This document shows positions 1-10,250 of a DNA stretch of 64,000 nt, one piece after another. Positions within the stretch are counted from its first letter, which is position 1, and every line of letters starts with the position of its first letter. Source of the DNA: JAJXXT01 sp963764465 (GTDB lineage Bacteria; Pseudomonadota; Alphaproteobacteria; Acetobacterales; Acetobacteraceae); the NCBI GenBank assembly GCA_963764465.1, contig CAVXSO010000004.1, positions 124,001-188,000 of the forward strand, given 5' to 3'. Below the pieces are notes generated by a model, which did not search any database, had not been told where the DNA came from, and worked only from the letters and a program-made list of their open reading frames with translations. The position numbers and the translations under genes are program-made.

Positions 1-1080
1 GGCGAACTGCTCGACCTCAAGCATGTCTTCCCGAATGTGCCCATCCTCGGATATTTCGAGTTTTACTACAGCCAGACTGGCGCGGATGTCGGGTTCGACC
101 CGGAGTTCCCGGCCGATGATGCCATCCGCCTGCGCATCACCAGCATGAACCAGATCAACCATGCGGCGATCGCGCTGGGCGAACACGGGCAGAGTCCCAC
201 GCAATGGCAACGCACGCGCTATCCCGAATGGGCGCGCGGCGGCATCCGGCTACTGCGGGAAGGCGTGCGGCTCGATGACCTGGCGCCGGAGGCAGCGGCG
301 CGGCGTGCGCGTCTCGCGATCAAGGATTTCGTCGTGGGCCCGCGCGACAAGCTGGTAACCTACGTCGTGCGCAACCTCGAGCCGTATCGCGGCTATCACA
401 CCATGATGCGCGCCCTGCCGTCGTTGCTGAAGCGCAAGGATGTCAAGGTGGTGATGGTTGGCGGCGACGAGGTGAGCTACGGCGCGCGCCTCGCAACCGG
501 TTCCTGGCGCGATCATTACCTCAAGGAAATGGAAGGCAAGTACGACGCGAGCCGCGTGCTGCTGCCCGGCCAGGTGCCGTACGACGTCTATCGCAGCCTG
601 CTCAAGCGCTCGGACGCGCATGTCTACCTCACCTACCCGTTCGTCGTCTCCTGGTCGCTCAGGGAGGCGATGGCGGCGGGCTGTGCCATCGTCGCCGCCG
701 ATGTGGAGCCGGTGCGCGAGTTCGTCACCGATCGCGAGACCGGTTTGCTGACGCCGGCGCTCGACTCCGAAAGGCTTGCGGGCAACGTTCTCGGCCTGCT
801 GGAGGACCGGCACCGCGCGGATGCGCTGCGCCACGGCGCGCGCGCCTGGGCGGAGAAGCATCTGCGCATGGAGGATTACCTCGCCGCCTACCGTGCGCTG
901 ATCGGCGAGATCACCGGGATCGAGGGGCCGCCGCGCGTCACCAACGCTCGCGAGCTTCCCGCCACGGCAAAGCCGCGCCCTCCTGCCGCGCGCAAGCCGA
1001 AGCCCGCCAAGACCGCGGCCAAATCCAAGGTGGCGCCATCTTCGGCGCGGCGCCGCCCGCCTCCTTCGGCGCGTCGTTGA
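1..1080 (+). CDS. GT4-type glycosyltransferase, 5' end outside window
   Basis: The reading frame is open from base 1, so the gene starts upstream of the window; the GTG at 37 is internal. The visible 359 residues are the C-terminal half of a GT-B fold glycosyltransferase, which moves a sugar from a nucleotide-sugar donor to a glycan or lipid acceptor in the cytoplasm. The segment LVTYVVRNLEPYRGYHTMMRA and the later LREAMAAG...EPVREF block, an EX7E-like donor-binding motif, support this. The last 50 or so residues are a basic Ala/Pro/Lys/Arg tail that is not part of the enzyme fold. Acceptor and donor cannot be named. The next gene is convergent, so this gene ends its own transcription unit. 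Confidence 0.82.
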   Translation, partial: GELLDLKHVFPNVPILGYFEFYYSQTGADVGFDPEFPADDAIRLRITSMNQINHAAIALGEHGQSPTQWQRTRYPEWARGGIRLLREGVRLDDLAPEAAARRARLAIKDFVVGPRDKLVTYVVRNLEPYRGYHTMMRALPSLLKRKDVKVVMVGGDEVSYGARLATGSWRDHYLKEMEGKYDASRVLLPGQVPYDVYRSLLKRSDAHVYLTYPFVVSWSLREAMAAGCAIVAADVEPVREFVTDRETGLLTPALDSERLAGNVLGLLEDRHRADALRHGARAWAEKHLRMEDYLAAYRALIGEITGIEGPPRVTNARELPATAKPRPPAARKPKPAKTAAKSKVAPSSARRRPPPSARR

Positions 1081-1105
1081 TCCGCCTCAGCCGCGCACGC
1101 CGGCC

Positions 1106-1885
1106 TCAGGTGCCGCGCGACGGATAGCTGACGCCGAGCCCCGCGCGCGCATCCTGCTGGATGCCATATTGCGGGAAGGGATAGCGAAAGCCGTTCTTCG
1201 CCAGCGCCCGCATCCCGGTGATCGCCTGGTCGAGCTGTTCCGGCGGCAGCGCCATCAGCATCTCGTCGTCGAGCACACCGCCATAGCGGCGCTCGGCAAA
1301 ACACGGGATGGACAGGCTCGGCTCGCGCCGCACCAGCGCGCGCCCCCAGGAATCGGCGCAGGCCGACTCGCCCACCACGCCCCAGTCGAATTTCCGGTAG
1401 CCTGACCATTGCAGTCCGTTGATGAAATACATCATCGCCCCGGGCGTCGCGTAGAACAGCGCGATGTCCGGCGGGTCGAGCCGTCCGGAGCCCAGCGGCG
1501 ACACCGCGAGCGCGTCGTAGTGCCCGTCCTCGACACAATGCATCGCCGCCTGGTGCGCCGTCGCGTCCTGCAGCGTGGAGAACCAGACGCCCTTCATGTG
1601 CTCGCCGGAACGCCATGCCGCGTCCTTGGCATGCCCGAGCCCCACCACGGCGCGGCATTGCGCGCCCACCAGGTCCTCCGCAGTGACCCCCACGGTCCAG
1701 CCGAGGCGTGCCGCCTGCGCCACGACCTGGTCAAGCGTATGGATGGCATTCGGCCGGCGGATGCGCGGGATCGCCTCCATCGCCGCGCGATCCTCGAACA
1801 GCTTCATCCCGAAGGGCAGGCCGCGCAGGCGCAACAGCTGCTCCAGTTCGGCGGCCAGCGCCGCCCAATCCCGTGTCGCCATCAT
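1106..1885 (-). CDS. DUF169 family protein
   Basis: A 259-residue protein resembling the DUF169/COG2043 family, whose biochemical role is not established. Typical family features are a conserved Gly/Tyr-rich middle (ALFYATPGAMMYFINGLQW) and the ACADSWG stretch; no signal peptide or membrane segment is visible. The start is the first of two tandem ATG codons; it lies inside the end of hemA, with the sequence ATGA serving as start of this gene and stop of hemA. This arrangement implies translational coupling and dependence on the hemA transcript. A link to tetrapyrrole metabolism is only inferred from the coupling. The family call is from sequence recognition, not a search. Confidence 0.78.
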   Translation of the reverse strand: MMATRDWAALAAELEQLLRLRGLPFGMKLFEDRAAMEAIPRIRRPNAIHTLDQVVAQAARLGWTVGVTAEDLVGAQCRAVVGLGHAKDAAWRSGEHMKGVWFSTLQDATAHQAAMHCVEDGHYDALAVSPLGSGRLDPPDIALFYATPGAMMYFINGLQWSGYRKFDWGVVGESACADSWGRALVRREPSLSIPCFAERRYGGVLDDEMLMALPPEQLDQAITGMRALAKNGFRYPFPQYGIQQDARAGLGVSYPSRGT

Positions 1886-3147
1886 CGTCCCGGTTGGTTG
1901 CTTTGCGGGAGCATGGCGCACAACCGCCGCGCTGTCAGGCGGCGCGCGCGAGCCGCAATTCGCTCCAGATGGTGGCGAGCGAGTTCGAGCAGATGCGCCA
2001 CGTCCTCGTCGGTATGCAGCGGGCAGGGGGTCACGCGCAGCCGCTCGGTGCCACGGGCGACGGTGGGATAGTTGATCGGCTGGACGTAGATGCCGAACTC
2101 GTCGAGCAGCCGGTCGCTGATCTGCCGGCACAGCACCGGGTCGCGCACCATCACCGGGACAATGTGGCTGGGGTTGGCGAGATGCGGGATGCCGCGCGCG
2201 TCGAGCCCCGAGCGCACCTGCGCGACGCGCGCGTGCATCTGCTCGCGCTCGGCCGAGGAGGCGCGCAGGTGGCGGATGGAGGCAATGGCGCCGGCGGCGA
2301 CCGAAGGCGGCGGGGAGGAGGAGAAGATGAACCCCGAGGCGAAGCTGCGCACGAAGTCGCACATGGCGACCGAACCGGCGATGTAGCCGCCGACCACGCC
2401 GAAGGCCTTGGCCAGCGTGCCCTCGATGACGGTGAGCCGGTGCGCCATGCCGTCGCGCTCGGAGATGCCGCCGCCATGCGGGCCATACAGCCCCACGGCG
2501 TGCACCTCATCGAGGTAGGTCATGGCCCCGTAGCGGTCCGCCACGTCGCAGATGGCCTCGATCGGGGCGACGTCCCCGTCCATCGAATAGACGCTCTCGA
2601 AGGCGACCAGTTTCGGCGTCTCGGCGGGCAGGGCGGCGAGCCGCCGCTCGAGGTCGGCGACGTCGTTATGGGCGAAGATCTGCCGCTCGGCCCGGCTGTG
2701 GCGGATGCCCTCGATCATCGAGGCATGGTTGCCTTCATCGGAGAGCACGACGCACCCCGGCAGCTTGGCGGCCAGCGTGCACAGCGTCGCCCAGTTGCTG
2801 GAATAGCCGGAGGTGAACATCAGCGCCGCCTCCTTGCCGTGCAGGCCGGCAAGCTCGCGCTCCAGGATCACGTGATAGTGGTTGGTGCCGGAGATGTTGC
2901 GCGTGCCACCCGAGCCCGCGCCGCAGGCGTCGATCGCCTCGTGCATCGCCGCGAGCACCGCATCGTGCTGGCCCATGCCGAGATAGTCGTTCGAGCACCA
3001 GACCGTGACCTCGCGCTTGCCACCGCGCCCGTGCAAGGTCGCTCGCGGAAACTGTCCCGCCCGCCGCTCGATGTCGACGAAGACGCGATAACGCCCCTCG
3101 CGCTTCAGGCCGTCCAACTCGCTCTGGAAAAAGGCTTCGTAATCCAT
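1882..3147 (-). CDS. hemA: 5-aminolevulinate synthase
   Basis: Cytosolic PLP enzyme condensing glycine and succinyl-CoA to 5-aminolevulinate, the first step of haem, bacteriochlorophyll and B12 synthesis by the Shemin (C4) route used by alphaproteobacteria. The 421 residues match the family length. Visible features are NDYLGM near residue 53, GAGSGGTRNISG near 76, the SDEGNHASMI block near 136, the DEVHAVGLYG cofactor block near 213 and the PLP-binding lysine in GTLAKAFG, K247. The Arg/Ala-rich tail after about residue 400 is family-typical. An AGGAGG Shine-Dalgarno lies a few bases before the ATG. The stop overlaps the DUF169 start by 4 bp. The name hemA here means ALA synthase, not glutamyl-tRNA reductase. 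Confidence 0.95.
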   Translation of the reverse strand: MDYEAFFQSELDGLKREGRYRVFVDIERRAGQFPRATLHGRGGKREVTVWCSNDYLGMGQHDAVLAAMHEAIDACGAGSGGTRNISGTNHYHVILERELAGLHGKEAALMFTSGYSSNWATLCTLAAKLPGCVVLSDEGNHASMIEGIRHSRAERQIFAHNDVADLERRLAALPAETPKLVAFESVYSMDGDVAPIEAICDVADRYGAMTYLDEVHAVGLYGPHGGGISERDGMAHRLTVIEGTLAKAFGVVGGYIAGSVAMCDFVRSFASGFIFSSSPPPSVAAGAIASIRHLRASSAEREQMHARVAQVRSGLDARGIPHLANPSHIVPVMVRDPVLCRQISDRLLDEFGIYVQPINYPTVARGTERLRVTPCPLHTDEDVAHLLELARHHLERIAARARRLTARRLCAMLPQSNQPGR

Positions 3148-3252
3148 CCCGACCCTCCTTGGGCCCTTCCAGCCTCACGCGGGTTCCGTCGTCCCGCCTT
3201 GATGCTGATCATTGTGCAACGCGTCATAGCATAATCGCGCGACCGGCGCAGA

Positions 3253-3270
3253 GGGGCAGGGCCCTGCCCC
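3253..3270. repeat. 18-bp perfect palindrome
   Basis: GGGGCAGGG followed directly by its reverse complement CCCTGCCCC. It lies in the 212-bp gap between hemA (promoter side) and the 3' end of the membrane protein gene. It could fold as a GC-only hairpin in RNA of either strand, but no T-run follows, so an intrinsic terminator is not clearly supported. Similar GC palindromes are common intergenic elements in GC-rich bacteria. Confidence 0.6.
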
Positions 3271-3359
3271 CGTGGCCGGGCGAGCGGGGGCATGGGGCGC
3301 CCGCGGGCCCGACGTCATGGCCCCCGGTGCCTTGGTCCCCGACGCCGCGGTTCCCCGTC

Positions 3360-4160
3360 TCATGGTCCAGGCGCCATCATGAGGGCGAGAGCGTCGCGCA
3401 TGTCCTTGCTGGGGAAGGCGATAAAATACGGGTGACTCAGGCTCAGCATCACGTACATGGCGAGGCTGAGCGAGACGCTGCTCAGGACGATGCCGACCAG
3501 GGCCACCATGTTGCGTGGCGAGATAAGACCGAAAACCGCGAAGATGATCATGAGCCAGACCACCAGAACGACGTCGAACGGGGTCGAGACCCGCAACCGG
3601 TCATCCTCGATCGCCGCCAACCGTCCCCGCAGCACCGTTCGGTAGTCGGCAAGGCAATCGTTGCGCACGTCCCGGTGAAACGCATCGGCGGGCACCAGGC
3701 GCAGGGTCTCAAGATAGACCGAGTTCAGCGTGGCGCCGAGCACGCGGCTTGGCCCCACCTGAGGGACACCGGGGCCGCGCGGAAAGCCGACCCCGGTCGG
3801 CGGCGGCTCGGAGGTCCAGGTGCCGGCGATCAGGGCGGCGGTATAGGATTTCAGCGCGTCGCGCGCCGGGTCGGTCTCCGGACCATAGTTTCGCAGGCAG
3901 CGGTCAAGCTGCGTGAGCTCCAGGGCGTAGGCCTGGAGGTCATGCCCGGCGTGATCATAGGCGGTCTTCACCGAAGCGATCAGCAGCCCGAGCACAAGTG
4001 CGGTGAACGTCACCAGCATGCCGATGACGATCTGCATCGCTTCGATCGTCTCGCGCGAGGTGTGGTTTTCGCGCAGGCGCGGCCGTACCATCCGGCCGAG
4101 CATCGCGCTCGCGATGAGCAGCACCAGAACGGCGAATGCCGTCGCGACAGCCGTTATCAC
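3360..4160 (-). CDS. Bestrophin-like (DUF4239) membrane protein
   Basis: A 266-residue inner-membrane protein. Two hydrophobic helices sit at the N-terminus (ITAVATAFAVLVLLIASAML and the MQIVIGMLVTFTALVLGLL region) and two near the C-terminus (VVLVVWLMIIFAVFGLI and NMVALVGIVLSSVSLSLAMYV), flanking a soluble middle of about 120 residues. This layout and the ESxxxY-like C-terminal pattern resemble the DUF4239/bestrophin-like family; ion-channel activity is unproven for it. I chose the GTG at 4160 because GGAG precedes it at good spacing and the first helix begins there. An in-frame ATG at 4259 gives 33 more residues that look non-coding and has no clear ribosome site. Confidence 0.68.
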   Translation of the reverse strand: MITAVATAFAVLVLLIASAMLGRMVRPRLRENHTSRETIEAMQIVIGMLVTFTALVLGLLIASVKTAYDHAGHDLQAYALELTQLDRCLRNYGPETDPARDALKSYTAALIAGTWTSEPPPTGVGFPRGPGVPQVGPSRVLGATLNSVYLETLRLVPADAFHRDVRNDCLADYRTVLRGRLAAIEDDRLRVSTPFDVVLVVWLMIIFAVFGLISPRNMVALVGIVLSSVSLSLAMYVMLSLSHPYFIAFPSKDMRDALALMMAPGP

Positions 4161-4338
4161 ATCGGCGCTCCGGCTCTGCCGCGTTGCAGCGCGAACCCAC
4201 GCCCCGTGAATTTCTCCTTTCTGGCGCGAATCATAACGAATTAGGATACCATGACACATTCACCGGCGACAAACGGCATTGCGTGGCCGGCGAAGGTTCG
4301 TTAATCGGCTTCAGGGGGTACAGGGAGCGACAGCCGAC

Positions 4339-6117
4339 ATGCCGGGACCGACGACTTCGGCGTCGCGTCAGCCCTTGATTGTGTCCGTGGGTTGGCTGGC
4401 GCGCATCATCGTGATGCTGGTTGGCATCGCGCTGTCGGCGCCGGCGCCCGCACGCGCGCAGGGCGTGCCGCCCGCGGGGCCCATTGTGCCGCAGGGATCG
4501 CCGATCCCTCGGATCATTCCGCCTTCGCTACCTTCCGTCGGCCCCGCCACGCCGCCGCCGGCCCCTGCCACGCCCGCGCCGACCCCCGAGCGCCTGGTCA
4601 CCGTCCGCTCGGTCAACGTCGTCGGCTCGACGGTCTATTCCGCCTCGGAACTCGGCCGGCTGACGCAGGGCGTGGTGGGGAAGGTGCTGCTGTCGCGAAT
4701 CGAGGCGGCTCGTCTCGCGATCCTCAACAAGTACCGGCACGACGACTACCTTCTCACGGCGGTGAACGCACGGCTCGATGCCGCGGGGCATTTGACGTTC
4801 TCGATCATCGAGGGCCGCATCGCCGACGTGAAGCTGGCTGGCGATATCGGCCCCGCCGGCACGCAGGTGTTGCGCTTCCTCAACCACCTCACGGCAATCC
4901 AGCCGATCAGCAACGCCAGCCTCGAGCGCTGGCTGCTGCTGGCGCAGGACATTCCCGGGATCACGCTGCGCGCGGTGCTGCGGCCCTCCACAACGGCGCC
5001 TGGCGCGCTCGAGCTCATCGCGCAGCTCAGCCGAAAGCCGTTCTCGGCCCTGTTCACCGCTGACAACCGCAGCGCCCCGTTCACCGGGCCGGAGGAAGCG
5101 CTGGCGGTGATCGACGCCAACAGCTTCACCTCGCTGGGCGAGCGCACCGAAGTCGCCCTTTATCACACCTTCAACAGCACCGAGACGTTCGGTCAGGCAT
5201 CGATCGAGATGTTCCTCGGCGGCTCGGGACTTAGGCTGAAGGTCTATGGCGGAGCCGGCACCACCGATCCCACGGGTGGCGTGGGAGCCACCGGCTACGC
5301 GGGTACGACGCAGGTGGGCGGCCTGGCGCTCACCTATCCGGTGATCCGCGCCCGTGCGCAGACGCTGCTGGTCGGCCTCTATTTCGATGCGACCGACGGG
5401 TCGATCGACAACGGCGTGCCGGTCTCGACCCTAGCCAACCACGACGGCGTGCGCGCGCTGCGGGTGGGGGCTGACTACGTGCGCCACGATGTCTGGCTCG
5501 GCGGCGCCTTCCCAGCGACCAATTCCGCAAGCCTGCGCATCTCGCAGGGTCTGCCCGCCTTCGGTGCCACGCCCGCCGGCGATCCCATGGCCGAACGGGC
5601 CGGCGAGGTCCCGGATTTCACCAAGTTCAATGCCCAGATCAGCCGGACGCAGACGCTGTTCGAACCCTGGCAGGGCTCGAGCGTGGCGCTGATGGGCCTG
5701 CTGGCCGGCCAGTATTCGCCCAGCGTGCTGCCGCCGTCGGAGACGTTCTATCTCGGCGGCTCGCAGTACACGCGCGGCTACTATTCCGGCGAGGTCTCGG
5801 GCGACAACGGCCTCGCCGCCACCGCGGAACTGCAGCTCAACACCGGCTTCAGCACCACGCTGTTCGGCCGCGTGCTCAATGTCGCAACGCAGTTCTATAT
5901 CTTCTACGACTGGGGCGAGACCTGGCAGAACCAGTCCGTGGACCCCAACAGCCGCGTGCAGTCGGAAGGCATGGGCGTGCGGATGGCGGTGGACGAGAAT
6001 ACGGAGTTTGATCTGGAGGGCGTTATCCGCGGCGTGCGCCAGCCCCAGAGCGGCACGACCGGGGTAGCGCCGCTGAGCGCGGATGCCATCTACTGGCGTG
6101 TGCTGACGCGTTTCTGA
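4339..6117 (+). CDS. TpsB outer-membrane transporter (ShlB/FhaC/HecB family)
   Basis: Outer-membrane partner of a two-partner (type Vb) secretion system that threads the downstream TpsA exoprotein across the outer membrane. The 592 residues start with a signal peptide (hydrophobic core WLARIIVMLVGIALSAP, likely cut after ARA), then a Pro-rich linker, POTRA-like repeats from about residue 85 to 240, and a 16-strand beta-barrel. The barrel carries the YTRGYYSG loop corresponding to the FhaC VRGY motif near residue 477, and FYIFYDWG near the end, matching the second conserved family motif. The protein ends in a terminal aromatic (RVLTRF), as outer-membrane barrels do. ATG at 4339 is preferred over a TTG at 4279 because the signal peptide then begins close to the start. 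tpsA begins 16 bp downstream. Confidence 0.9.
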   Translation: MPGPTTSASRQPLIVSVGWLARIIVMLVGIALSAPAPARAQGVPPAGPIVPQGSPIPRIIPPSLPSVGPATPPPAPATPAPTPERLVTVRSVNVVGSTVYSASELGRLTQGVVGKVLLSRIEAARLAILNKYRHDDYLLTAVNARLDAAGHLTFSIIEGRIADVKLAGDIGPAGTQVLRFLNHLTAIQPISNASLERWLLLAQDIPGITLRAVLRPSTTAPGALELIAQLSRKPFSALFTADNRSAPFTGPEEALAVIDANSFTSLGERTEVALYHTFNSTETFGQASIEMFLGGSGLRLKVYGGAGTTDPTGGVGATGYAGTTQVGGLALTYPVIRARAQTLLVGLYFDATDGSIDNGVPVSTLANHDGVRALRVGADYVRHDVWLGGAFPATNSASLRISQGLPAFGATPAGDPMAERAGEVPDFTKFNAQISRTQTLFEPWQGSSVALMGLLAGQYSPSVLPPSETFYLGGSQYTRGYYSGEVSGDNGLAATAELQLNTGFSTTLFGRVLNVATQFYIFYDWGETWQNQSVDPNSRVQSEGMGVRMAVDENTEFDLEGVIRGVRQPQSGTTGVAPLSADAIYWRVLTRF

Positions 6118-7381
6118 GGCAAGGGGCATCGTGATGGCACGGCGCGCCGACCCGGGGCGGGGTAGGGGACGGGGCATTGGCCCTGCGGCGCCGACAGCCG
6201 TGGCCATCGCAAAGCTGCGGCGCCCGCGTGCCGCCCTGCTCGCCGCGACCGCGTTGCAGGCGGGCATGCTTACCGTGGTGCTGCTGGCGCCACCCGCGCT
6301 GGCGCAGGGTGTAGCGCCGACGGTGTTGCCGAGCGGCGGGCGGGTGATTGGTGGCGTTGCGTCGATTGCGCGGGGCGGCAACACGCTGACGATCCAGCAG
6401 TCGACGCCGAGTGCGGCGATCAACTGGCAGAGTTTTTCGGTGGGTTCGCAGGCGTCGGTGGCGTTCCATGTGCCGACGGCGCAGTCGACGACGATCAACC
6501 GGGTGGTGGGTCCGGACCCGTCGGTGATCGCGGGGCGGATCTCGTCGAACGGCAACGTGGTGATCGCGAACCAGTCCGGGATCGTGTTCACGAACGGCGC
6601 GCAGGTGGACGTGAACGCGCTGGTGGCCTCGGCGCCTGGGATCAGTGCGGCGAACGCGGTGGCGGGGAAGCTGGTGTTCGACCAGCCGGCGCGGCCGGGT
6701 GCTGCGGTGGTCAACGAGGGCCACATCACGGTGCGCCAGACCGGGCTGGCTGCCCTCGTTGCACCGGAGGTTGCCAACAGCGGGGTGATCTCGGCGAAGC
6801 TCGGGCATGTGGTGCTGGCCGGTGCCGCGGCGGCGACGGTGGATCTTTATGGCGACGGGCTGATCTCGCTCGACGTCACGAAGCAGGTGACGCAGGCGCC
6901 GGGCGGCGGCATGGCGCTGGTCACCAACACCGGCACCATCGCGGCCCAGGGCGGCACGGTGCGGCTCACCGCCGCCGCGGTCGATGGCCTGGTCACCAAC
7001 CTCGTCGATGCCGGCGGCAGCATCGCCGCGCCCGGCCTTGCCACCGCAGGCGGCGCGCGCACGGGCAGCATCGTGATCGCCGGGATGGGCGGATCCGTTA
7101 CGATCCAGGGCCAACTCGCCGCGCGCGGCACGCAGCCGGGCACCACAGGTGGTTCGATCGAGGTCACCGCCACGAAATCCGTGACCGTGGCGCCGGGGGC
7201 AAGGCTCGACGCGTCCGGCCAGGCGGGCGGCGGTGTGATCGCCGTCGGCACCACCATCGCGCGCGCGAAGGGAGGGCCATCCGTCGCCGCGCCGGCGGCG
7301 GCGGACGTGACGGTGGCGCAGAGCGCTACCCTCGCCGCTGACGCGCTCGGCACGGGAAATGGCGGCCACGTCACCGTGCTC

Positions 7382-7383
7382 GG
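7382..7383 (+). other. Apparent +1 frameshift site in tpsA
   Basis: Codons before this point read in phase with 6134 and end GNGGHVTVL; codons after it read in phase with 7383 and continue ASMRTDFAGYAEARGG. One extra G in the short string CTCGGCC explains the shift. The site is not a long homopolymer, so simple slippage is not strongly favoured. Confidence 0.8.
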
Positions 7384-8571
7384 CCTCGATGCGCACGGAT
7401 TTCGCGGGCTATGCCGAGGCACGCGGCGGACCAACCGGCGGCAACGGCGGCGCCATCGAGATCTCCGGCGCCACGCTGCGCCTGACGGGATCGGCGAACG
7501 TCTCGGCGCCTTCGGGCACGATCGGCTCGATCCTGCTCGACCCAGGTTCGCTGGACATCCTCTCTGGCGGCACCGACAGCGTGACCAACGGACAGACCTA
7601 CAGCGTCGACAGCACCGTGGACCCGGCCGCGATCGCGGGGCTCGTCGGCAACGTCACGCTGTCGGCCAGCGGCGACATCAGCGTCGATTCCGCCGTCAGC
7701 CTGACCAGCGGATTCACGCTGCTCGCCGCCGGTGCCGTCATGGTCAACCAGTCGGTCGCCGCGCGTGGCGGCATCGAGTTCGGATCGGGACTCACCGCGC
7801 TCGGCGGCGACGGCAGCGGCGGCATCACCATCGGCGCGCCCGTTACCGCCACCGGCAACAACACCATCGTGCTCAACGCCGGATCAGCGGGCATCCAGCT
7901 CAACGACAATCTAAGCGCGCAGGTGGTGGATCTCTCGACGACCGGCGGCATCACACAGGCGCCCACGGCCGGCATCAGCGCGACCCTGCTGCAGAGCACC
8001 GGCGGCGTTGCCGGCAACGCTGGCCTGCTTGGCTCAAACACGGTCGGTTCGCTCGGATCCTTCGCTGTCACGGCCGGCAGGTTCCAGCTGGTCGATACCA
8101 GCTCGCTCAAGCTGCAGGGGACGATCTCGGTACCGACCGCGAATTCGATCGGGCTCGCCGTCGGCGGCCTCACATTGCGCGGCGGCTCACTGGTGGCGCC
8201 AGGCGGCACCGTCGCGATCGCGGCGTTCCCGGCGACCGATGGCATGGTCATCGGCGGCACGGGAACGAACTCAGTCTCCCTCGATCGCGCGATTCTGGGC
8301 GCCATCACCGCAAGCGATCTGGTGCTGAGGGGCGAAGGCGTGATCGTCGCGGCCAACGCAGATGCCAGCGCCATTCCGGTGCTCGACATCGAGGCCGAGA
8401 GCGGCGCGATCAAGCTTTCCGGCGGCACGCTGAAGGCCAACACGCTGCTCGCCAATGCCGGCGCCGCGCTGCGCCAGGCCGGTGGCACGCTCGACGCCGT
8501 GACGCTGACGAGCTCGACCGGCCTCGGTGGCGGCGTCACGCTCAACGCCACCACCAACACGCTCTCGGCCA

Positions 8572-9192
8572 TCGGCTCGCTGGACGCCGGCACGGGTGGT
8601 GTGACGCTGAGCGACGGGACGGCGCTGACGCTCGCGGGACCGTTGCGGGCTGGCAATGTTGTCGTGTCGGACCAGGCGTCGGGGACGGCGATCACGCTGA
8701 GCGGCGGTGTGGGTGCCACGGGCTCGCTGTCGCTGTCGGCGCCGAACGGGGGGATCGCGCAGACGGGCGGGGTGATCTCGGCTGGCACGCTGCTGGTTCC
8801 GTCGGCGGGCGGGGACGTGGTGCTGGGCGGCTCGGCCAACGCGATCCAGCATGTGGGCGAGGTGCTGGCGCCCGGGTTCGGGGTGACGCTTGGCGGCAGC
8901 GTGGATCCGCAGATCGCGGGGCTGGTGTCGGCGGCGAACATTTCGGTTGCGAACAGTGGCGCGGGCGGCATCACGGTAACGGGCACGCTGGCCGCCAACG
9001 CGACGAGCGGGACGATCGACCTGTCGGCGGCGGGCGGCGGGGTGAGTGCGGGGAGCGGCACGCTGATCGCATCGACGCTGACGAGTTCGGCGGGCATCGG
9101 CGGCACGGCGGACCTGTCGGGCGGCGCCAACACGATCGCGACGCTGGGCGACCTCGCGGTGCATGGCGGCGACCTGCGCCTGCGCGACAACA
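8572..9192 (+). repeat. 621-bp direct repeat, copy 1 (inside tpsA)
   Basis: Read side by side with 10687-11307, the two copies are identical except for one base (A at 9141, G at 11256, Thr versus Ala codon). The distance between copies is 2115 bp, a multiple of three, so both are in the same frame and encode the same about 207 residues beginning GSLDAGTGGVTLSDGTALTL. Confidence 0.93.
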
Positions 9193-9650
9193 AGCCGCTC
9201 ACCGTTGCCGGGACCGTCTCGGTCGGAAGCGGCGGGACGATCGCGCTCGCGGACAACAGGCTGGCGTTTGCGGCTGGCGGCGCACTGTCGGCGCCGAACG
9301 GGCTGGTGGAGATCGGGCCCATCGGCTCGGGTGTCACGGTGGCGCTGGCCTCGTCGGGCGGGAGCGGGATCATCGCGCCAGGCGATCTCGGTGCGATCAC
9401 GGCGGGGACGCTGCGGCTGGGCACCACCGACCTCTCGACGGCGATTGCCAGCAGCGTAACGGCCGGTGGTCCGGTGAACGCGACCGGGATCTCGACGCTG
9501 GAACTGGATGTCACGGGCGGGGTGGTGATCAACCAGAACCTGTCGCTTGCCCCCGGCGGAACGCTCGTGGGCACGATGGGCAGCCTGGTTCTCGGCAGCG
9601 CCGGCAACTTCATCCCCGCCCTCGGCTCGCTCGATGCCGGTACCGGCGGC
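9186..9650 (+). repeat. Diverged internal repeat, copy 1 (inside tpsA)
   Basis: It matches 10251-10715 at a constant offset of 1065 bp, with many scattered substitutions. The shared protein pattern includes RLRDN..LTVAG.VSVG, AFAAGGALSAPNGLVEIGP and GGVVINQNLSLA. This is an older duplication than the 621-bp one. Confidence 0.8.
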
Positions 9651-10250
9651 ATCACACTGAGCGACGGCGCGGCGCTCAACCTCGCCGGCCCTGTGCGCGG
9701 CGGGTCGGTGCTGCTTGCCGACTCCGCCGCGGGGACCGCGATCACGCTCGCCGGCTCGCTCACGGGTTCCGTCTCCGTCGAACTCGACGCCCCCAATGGC
9801 AGCGTTGCCGGTGCGGGCGTGGTGAAAACCCCGTTGCTGACCAGCACCGGCATCGGCCAGGGCATCACGCTGAGCGCGACGTCGAACAGCATCGACGCGA
9901 TCCAGTCCCTCCAGACCACCGCGGGTGACGTGGTCGTCAACGACAGTGCGGCCCTCAACCTGGCCAGCGGCTCGACGATCGCGGCGACGGCCGGGAATGT
10001 GCTGCTGCACGATACCGCGAGCGGTCCCGCGATCAGCCTCGGCGGCAGCATCCAGGCATCGGCGGCGGGCACGCTCGATCTCAGCGCCCCGAACGGCGGC
10101 ATCACGCAGAGCGGGGGCAGCCTGTCCGCCGGCGTGCTGAGCAGCAGCGGCGGCGTTGGTTCCGGCGGATTGACATTGGTCGCCGGCGGCAACGCGATCG
10201 GGACCCTGGGCAATGTCGCGGTGGCGTCCGGTGGCGATCTGCGGCTGCGC

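Noticed and set aside
4160..4259. Upstream extension of the bestrophin-like protein to ATG 4259
   Set aside because: The added residues are not membrane-like and lack a ribosome site, whereas GGAG sits correctly before GTG 4160.
7384..9928. Continuation of the first tpsA frame to 9928
   Set aside because: After about 7381 the translation turns into Arg/His/Gly-rich nonsense, while the +1 frame carries the beta-helix repeats; it is a shadow frame, not a protein.
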